Of a stretch of 64,000 nt of DNA, positions 58,328 to 64,000 are shown one piece after another. Within the stretch, counting starts at the first letter, position 1. Each line of letters begins with the position of its first letter. The notes below the pieces were generated by a model. That model saw only the letters and a list, made by a program, of their open reading frames with translations. It did not search any database and was not told the origin of the DNA. The DNA is from Phialemonium atrogriseum (taxonomy: Eukaryota; Ascomycota; Sordariomycetes; Cephalothecales; Cephalothecaceae), in the NCBI RefSeq assembly GCF_030411735.1, contig NW_026848141.1, positions 620,001 to 684,000 of the forward strand, given 5' to 3'. Both the position numbers and the translations under genes were made by a program.

Positions 58328-59846
58328 CTAGAGGAACGAGTCTTCGGCCTTCTGCCTCCTACGGCCCCTATTTTCGAGTTTGTCGGCGAACAACTCCTTG
58401 GTTGCGTTGTTTCCGAATTTCTCGGGGAACAGCTCCTTGGCGCTCGGGCCGGTGCCTTTGATCGCGAAGCCCTGATCCGCGCCGCGCTTATTCGCCAGGC
58501 CACGGATGTTGAACCCGCTACTTACTTCTGTCGTCGTTCGCGGCGTGATTCGGTCTGCGAGTTTTGCTTTGAAACTGTCAATGATGCTTCCGAGTTGATG
58601 AGAGTAAGAGTAAAGAAGCCGAGTATAAACGCCAAAGCTGCGTTGCGGAGCATCGCTGCAACCGTCGAGACCCCAGTGGTGGTTGATGTAAAGAGACATT
58701 CGCGACATACCGCTGGACAAGATTGTGCCCTCGTCGACCTGGTCCATCTGCGCTTTACTGCCAGGAGCTGACGAAGACAACTTGGTAGGAAAGAGTTCCT
58801 TGGCGCGGTTGTCTTTAGAGAGCCGGTCCTTGATAGTCCGAGCCTTGTCGCGATTCTGCGTAGCTGCTTCCTGATCCCTGGCAAGATCGTCCACCTCCAT
58901 CCTCAGGTCATCCCGTATTGGGGAGGCCGAGCGGTCCCGCCCCGATATGCCATCCCTTTCTCTCGGCCTGCGGTTGGGCAAGAGCTCTTTATCCCGGTTC
59001 CGTCGCGTATATCGGTCCTCGTCTCCACTGGATACAGAGGCTCGCGGCAGCCGCGGCTTGAGATTTGCCCGTTTTGCAAGTGACGCCTCATCATCGTCGT
59101 ACAAGCTGACGTCAAATGGCTCGGACTCCTCGTCGCCGTATCGGTTGTCCCTCCGTCGGTCATCGCGTCGGTCATCGCGCCGATCACCACGTCGGGCCCC
59201 GCGACGATCGCGGTCTCGCCCGTATCCTTCGCGGTCCCTATAATTTCCCCTATTAGACCCGCCGCGCCGTCTCCTTTCTTCGGGGTCATATTCTGGGTGG
59301 AGGAGGTAGAAGCGGCTTCGAGCAGCTGCGCCAACCTCCTTCCTGTCCCCGGTCACCGCCAAGCGAACGAGCAGGGTGCTGTCTGGTTTCCCACTGTATG
59401 GTTTAGCGGGGAGGGCTTCGAGTGGCGGCAATTGCGTAGCGTCGGCGATCTCAACCGATGAAAGGGCAATGAGGGCTTCCTGGGCGGTGGATTCGGACTT
59501 GAATACGAGGTTCGCGGAGCTGTCGTCAATCCACTCGACACGGTCAAATAGGCCTGAACTGAAATGTTCTGCCACGTATCCCTTGACCTCTTCGGGATTG
59601 AATGTGTCTAATCCTCGGACATGGATTTTGTATGGGACTATGGCACGTTCGTCGGACCGGTTGTCTTCGGGATGCGATTCCTCGACCTCGCCAGGTTCCT
59701 GGAAGATTCCCTGTGAGCACTCGCGGGTTGATCTGATGCTTAATGTAAAGACGAACCTGTTCATAATCTGCAATTATATCTGTAATGTACGCCTCCGGGA
59801 CGGGCGGGACGTCGACCGCGTCGTCCATTTCAATGTCCAAATCCAT
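58328..59846 (-). CDS. NCBP3-like (DUF2414) nuclear RNA cap-binding protein
   Basis: Minus strand, exons 59846-59757, 59698-58711 and 58527-58328; 1278 nt, 425 residues. The acidic N-terminus MDLDIEMDDAVD leads to an RRM-like fold: IHVRGLDTFNPEEVKGYVAEH, then VEWIDDSSANLVF, where WIDD corresponds to the cap-contacting WLDD motif of human NCBP3. The centre is a basic/acidic RD-rich region (RDRRGARRGDRRDDRRDDRR, SASPIRDD). The C-terminal half repeats a KELF-type motif, and the protein ends GRRRQKAEDSFL. NCBP3 forms an alternative nuclear cap-binding complex with NCBP1 and links mRNA to export and exon-junction factors; that role is inferred from the family. Exon 3 begins EVSSGFNIRGLANKRG and ends with TAG at 58328. 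Confidence 0.87.
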
Positions 59847-61190
59847 GGTGACAGTCGGCAGCTATCCGAGCAGTGGTGGCGATGAAAGAAAAAGGCTAGA
59901 TAAGCGCGTCTTTCTGGGGTTGCCACCAAATAGAGAGGGGCGCTGCAAGAGTCGCACCGGTAAATAATAATATGAGACCCTGGTGATGGACTCTTCAGCT
60001 CTTAATATGGGGGAAACCCTGAGCAAAAACGGTGTCGCGCGACGTGAGGATCGAGGTGGGATGAGGCTCCGCCCAACGAATGCGGATAGTGGAGCAGTAG
60101 GTGCCAGGGAGGTACTCTTTCCCTTTGGAAGGGTTGAAGTATACTTTTGTGCTACTTCACTGGGCTCAGGTTGTTTTTAAGATCGACGAAGCTAAGCCTC
60201 GGCTGGTGCCGCTCGTTGAACGGATTTAGCAGCAGAGATCCGAGCCCTTGCCGTACTTGCCGCTTGGCCACGAGGATTGACTTTGGCCCAGTCTCGGAAG
60301 GTGCCTACCCAACCAAGGTCTTATCGATATACCTATTTGAACCCATGGCCGTGTGGGTGGAACAACGCAGCGGATAACAACCTCATGAAAATTCTCTCGG
60401 TCCCTGGCCTGATCCCTCGAGCCAAGTGACCTGGTCCGTGGCGGGGAATGGCAACGAAAGGCAGGAGCAAGGACAATCACCCGCCCGGCCGGAAGCCTTC
60501 TTCTCACCTACTGTGTCGACGACGACTCGAGGCCTGACGGGGTGTGGGCTAGAACATATACGTATCCTTCCTACCGGTTCGATTAACCGTTCTACTAGAG
60601 CACACATTAGGCAGAGGGTCGCTAATGAGGTAATATTCTAATTGAATCTAACAAGACGGAGAAAATCATCTATTTAACCCAGCGCGAGCTTATACATCAC
60701 ACCCGCCGAACTACCAGGAACCAAGACGAGAGAAAACATGACGTATGAAGCCCCGCCCGTAACGAAAGAGAGCTGCCATCAATATCCAAGGGCTCACTAG
60801 GTAGCCACCGAGCTGCACCATCACCACCTCTGTGGATGTCGCCGTCAATCAAGAAATGCATCGGAAGAGAGGAAATATGAAATGGAAACAACAGCACAAC
60901 AGCACAACAGCACAACAGCACAACAGCACAACAGCACAACAGCACAACAGCACAACAGCACAACAAGAAAACACCCTGGATGGGGATATCAACGTCCCAA
61001 ATGCTCAAAAGTCCTAACCCGACACCTCGAGGTTGCCGTTATCGCCCTGTATCGTCATACGCCACATGTCCGTTGAACGCCCAATAACCCCCCAAATCTA
61101 TCGATTATCTGGCGCCTATGATCACACTCTAATCCAGTCCGTCAGTTTATATCATTGCCGAGCTTGGTGCTGGCGAGTACGACCTCCTGC
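59847..61190. other. Intergenic with an 8-bp minisatellite
   Basis: About 1.3 kb between the NCBP3-like gene and the next minus-strand gene. It contains nine perfect 8-bp repeats at 60891-60962. No gene recognised; the frames around the repeat are open on both strands only because of the repeat. Confidence 0.45.
60891..60962 (+). repeat. 8-bp minisatellite, nine perfect copies
   Basis: Unit ACAGCACA repeats nine times without error, then breaks into ACAAGAAA. Because 8 is not a multiple of 3, the array reads as a peptide repeat of period 8 in all three frames on each strand. Confidence 0.95.
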
Positions 61191-62732
61191 CTATGCTGTA
61201 CCGACACCAGGTCGCCTGATGTTCAGCATTGTATTCGCGGGCAGAGGACAAGTGCGCTTCGTCCTCGAAGCGACACCCTCGGCCGCTGCAGGCGCCGACG
61301 AACTAAAGCTGTTCGATCTTGCCATTTCCGATGCGGCTCGTTTCAGCGACGGAAACGCGGGCAAGATATCACCAGCGGCTGGCCGGTCATCATCGTCAAC
61401 GATGACGTCGTCGTCGTAATGTTCTTTGTCCAGCAATGGGTCATACTCCCAGCTCTCCTCAAGGCCTTCCACGACGACTGGGGCGTGCCTCAACGCGTGC
61501 CATGATAGCACATATGGCTCACGCATGGTGATGTAGAGCGAGTCCATCATTCCGTTGCCGTCGCAGACGGCGCAATTCTCTCGCAGGAACGCAGCATCGT
61601 AGCGTGTGTCAATCAGGTGCGGCTCAAGCTGGCGGAGCATCGGGAGGCCCTGGAGTGGCGCTGCGTCGCAGAGCCTCGCCTGCAGAGGCATCCACGGACG
61701 GCCCTTCAGAAGCGGATCGAAGGCTTTGGAGATGGCGTCGCTAAACGCCTCCGCCGTTGGGCCGCGAACGGCGACCATTTGGTGGAGTCCCCGGGAGAGA
61801 CATCTCTGATAGGCATTCGTGTTCCTCTCGAATGGCATCGGGATCGTTGCATGGGGCATGAGGGAGATGTGAACCGTCCAGATGCCTGAAGTTGTGGCGC
61901 TGGACCCGGTGCGGATCGACATAGATGTCGGTGGAAAGGCTGGTGTTACGAATGCGGACGCGCCGCCGAACCCTTGCGTTGTTGGCCGGGGGTCCGACGG
62001 CCCCGAGCCTAAAGGGACGCCTAAAGGGACGCCTAAAGGGCCTAAAGGGACACTTGGGCGACGGGCATCTGATGTTGATCTGCGGCGTGGTCGGGTCCCC
62101 CTCCCCCTTGAGAAAGGTTGGTGCTCCTCCTCTTCCATCGTCTCCACGATATTCTCGATCCTTTCTTCAAGATAGGTATCGGCATCCTGAAGCTCGAGCT
62201 GCCTGTCATCCAGTCGCCGCAAGGTACTGCCAACCTCGGCGAAACGGGCGTTGGCTTGACGCAGGTGGTCCTTGAGCTCATCAAACTTCCCCTTGAGCTC
62301 TTGATAAGCGCCCCACAAAGGTGTCGAGTTCGAGTAGGCACGTTTGATTTCTTGATGAAATTCCTCCTTGCTCCTTTCCAGATCTTCTTCCAAGCCGCTC
62401 ACTCTTCCCAAGACGCTCTCGTACGCGTCGTCCTCTCTTTCCCGTGCACGCCGATCCTCACTGGCGAGCGAGTGCTCGAGAGTCTGAATTCGCTGTTTCA
62501 ACATGTCGACGTCGGTCGGTTCAGCATCCTTCTTGTGGTAGCAAGCGAGATGGCCGCATGCACATGTTGCACCAGGGAGACCTTTGTTGAGGTGAAAGTT
62601 GGCACAAGCACACCGCTGCCCCTTGATCTCCGGCACAAGCAAGATGTAACGGCAGTGTCCCTGGGGCAGTTGCGACTCGTCGACCTCGGTGGTCGGTCCC
62701 TGCCATGGAGAAGGCGACGACTTTGCTGACAT
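61191..62732 (-). CDS. Coiled-coil protein with N-terminal Cys/His cluster, uncharacterised
   Basis: Single exon, 513 residues from ATG 62732; a GTG 9 nt upstream only adds three residues. The N-terminus is conserved-looking: QGHCRYILLVPEIKGQRCACANFHLNKG, then TCACGHLACYHKKD. Its CxC and CxCGHxxCxxH spacing suggests a small zinc-binding unit, not yet matched to a known finger. Residues about 75-200 are a long coiled coil (SLASEDRRAREREDDAYESV, LEEDLERSKEEF, RRLDDRQLELQDADTYLEER). A PLGVPLG repeat follows, and then a C-terminal ordered region (DPLLKGRPWMPLQARLCDAAPL, ISLMPHATIPMPFERNTNAY, ITMREPYVLSWHALRHAP). The function is unknown; proteins of this make-up occur only as hypothetical in fungi as far as I can tell. 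A further upstream exon cannot be excluded. Confidence 0.72.
   Translation of the reverse strand: MSAKSSPSPWQGPTTEVDESQLPQGHCRYILLVPEIKGQRCACANFHLNKGLPGATCACGHLACYHKKDAEPTDVDMLKQRIQTLEHSLASEDRRAREREDDAYESVLGRVSGLEEDLERSKEEFHQEIKRAYSNSTPLWGAYQELKGKFDELKDHLRQANARFAEVGSTLRRLDDRQLELQDADTYLEERIENIVETMEEEEHQPFSRGRGTRPRRRSTSDARRPSVPLGPLGVPLGVPLGSGPSDPRPTTQGFGGASAFVTPAFPPTSMSIRTGSSATTSGIWTVHISLMPHATIPMPFERNTNAYQRCLSRGLHQMVAVRGPTAEAFSDAISKAFDPLLKGRPWMPLQARLCDAAPLQGLPMLRQLEPHLIDTRYDAAFLRENCAVCDGNGMMDSLYITMREPYVLSWHALRHAPVVVEGLEESWEYDPLLDKEHYDDDVIVDDDDRPAAGDILPAFPSLKRAASEMARSNSFSSSAPAAAEGVASRTKRTCPLPANTMLNIRRPGVGTA
62011..62054. repeat. AAAGGGACGCCT repeats inside a coding region
   Basis: Three 12-bp-type units and a shorter fourth encode PLGVPLGVPLG and PLG on the minus strand of the Cys/His coiled-coil gene. 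In-frame, so they change length by whole codons. Confidence 0.85.
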
Positions 62733-64000
62733 CAGGCCCACGGCAGTAACGGAGTAGGCTTTCTCCGAGACCTAAAAGGGCAGGGTGGGGAGGGCGGTTG
62801 GAGCGAACCCGTTGATGCTGGGAGTGTCTCCAGGAAGCGCCCAAATGGAGCCCAGAGGTGGTTGCGGAAAAGGCTGGACGGCGGCTCACGCGTATAAGAA
62901 ATAGAACCAGGACGGCACTTTAGGGCTATCGGAGGGCAGACAGGACGGTCGTAAGATATTCCTGGAAGTCGTCCATGGAACAGTCCTAGGTTTGCGGAGA
63001 GACAAGCAGTAGGCAAGGTGGGAAGCCGGAGATGGTCGATATCGCGGCGGCGGGGAGGTGGGACTAAGGGGATGATATGGGAGAGGTAATCGTGCCCGGT
63101 CGGCTGTGCGCAGGTAAGGGCATACGTGTTATGCCAGTAGTTGGGCAGGGCGGACGATATCCAACAGATAAAGCGTCATGTACGGGGACGGTAGAACAGG
63201 GCAGGGCAGTGAGGGCTTGGGGGATCCCAGATAAAGACAACTTGGACGGGGATCCTCGGCGAAATTCTGGCGCTATGGCAGGGCTAGATAGCGCATCTAT
63301 CGTTTGATGTGATAGGTAGGTATTCGGGACCTGTATCGGGCCCAGCTCTGGTACGGGCTAGAGCTTGCAAGAGCCGTTTGGTTCCCGTCGTGGCGCAGAT
63401 AAGGGTGCAAGTGGCATCAGGAATGACGGTATGACGGTATGTGAGGGTGCGGCAGGGAGATCTCGGAGTCGCAACGCAGGGATGGTGTGCGTGCAGCCTG
63501 TCAGCTTCTATGAAGGAGCGAAAGAGAAAGGCAAGAGGGGTCGCGAGTCGAGGTCGAGGATTGCGAGGGAGAAGGGGAGTGAAGAGGAAGGGCCCACCAC
63601 AAAGATTTCGCAGCGATGGAGATAAATTGGCATGGGGGGAGGTCCTGATAGGCGGCACATGGGGTTCTTGGTCATAGGACGGTACCGCAGAGTGGCGGGG
63701 GTCCACAGCAGCGCGGGAGGTTCCCGGATATAAACTTGTACCAGAAACGCAGGTACCCGAAAAGTACCTTGCTGGACTGAGCTGCCTCGAGGCGATGATG
63801 GCCTCATACACCGATCACAATGTAGGAGAGCCAGAGGGACAGACTCATGCAGCGCCTTGATTACGCAGAAGCAACACGGAGATCAGGTTCCTTCCTCACA
63901 GAACTTGCTGCGGCTTGCGAGGTAATCGCTACCTTTTAAGGGCACTGAAGCGCCGTGCTAGTGAGCGCATTGAAAATGGCTGCGTGGGGACGTGGAGGGG
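62733..64000. other. Right-edge intergenic sequence
   Basis: About 1.27 kb to the window edge, mostly purine-rich on the plus strand. No gene recognised. Part of it is presumably the promoter of the minus-strand coiled-coil gene. Confidence 0.4.

Noticed and set aside
60891..60962. CRISPR-like array
   Set aside because: An 8-bp unit with no spacers, in a eukaryotic genome; a minisatellite.
60697..61008. Minus-strand Cys/Val/Leu-rich frame over the 8-bp array
   Set aside because: The peptide repeat is a by-product of the 8-bp minisatellite, which is open in several frames.

Overview
This window reads as euchromatic nuclear DNA of a filamentous ascomycete (Pezizomycotina, most likely Sordariomycetes; the class is an inference). 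The coding exons are GC-rich and are cut by many short introns, mostly 50-110 nt, with GTAAGT/GTATGT-type donors and CTAAC-like branch sites. Gene content is eukaryotic and fungal: a Ypt7 GTPase, Golgi GDPase, an FlbD-type Myb regulator, a kinesin-3 and a fungal GT41 O-GlcNAc-transferase-like protein. I see no transposon, rRNA, tRNA, CRISPR array or secondary-metabolite cluster.

Layout. 0.4-4.2 kb: an F-box protein and a six-exon ketohexokinase-like PfkB kinase whose exons are too short to stand out as long reading frames. 4.2-10.4 kb: gene-poor. 10.4-24.8 kb: a dense block with a Q/P-rich protein, LAS1, glyoxalase II, an EF-hand protein, an eIF4E-family protein (minus), a serine-rich repeat protein and a short kinesin-3 (minus). 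25.3-32.7 kb: a DUF862/PPPDE-thioredoxin-PUL fusion, GDA1, a magnesium-chelatase-like protein (minus) and YPT7. 35.2-40.3 kb: the GT41 protein. 40.3-47.8 kb: gene-poor. 47.8-48.7 kb: the FlbD/Rca-1-like Myb protein. 48.7-54.9 kb: gene-poor. 54.9-62.7 kb: three minus-strand genes, namely a coiled-coil protein, an NCBP3-like (DUF2414) RNA-cap protein and a Cys/His-containing coiled-coil protein.

The genes are mostly housekeeping and do not form one pathway. Loose themes are RNA metabolism (LAS1, eIF4E-like, NCBP3-like), membrane traffic and Golgi glycosylation (YPT7, kinesin-3, GDA1), and detoxification or carbon metabolism (GLO2, PfkB kinase). I did not find an obvious undescribed multi-gene system. 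The most interesting points are the split GLO2 leader that looks like a mitochondrial targeting exon, the kinesin-3 without visible FHA/PH domains, the repeated KELF-type motif in the NCBP3-like protein, and a dispersed ACCT/AGGT palindromic motif in intergenic DNA. Exon structures were deduced by eye from splice signals, reading-frame continuity and family similarity; none was tested against transcripts.
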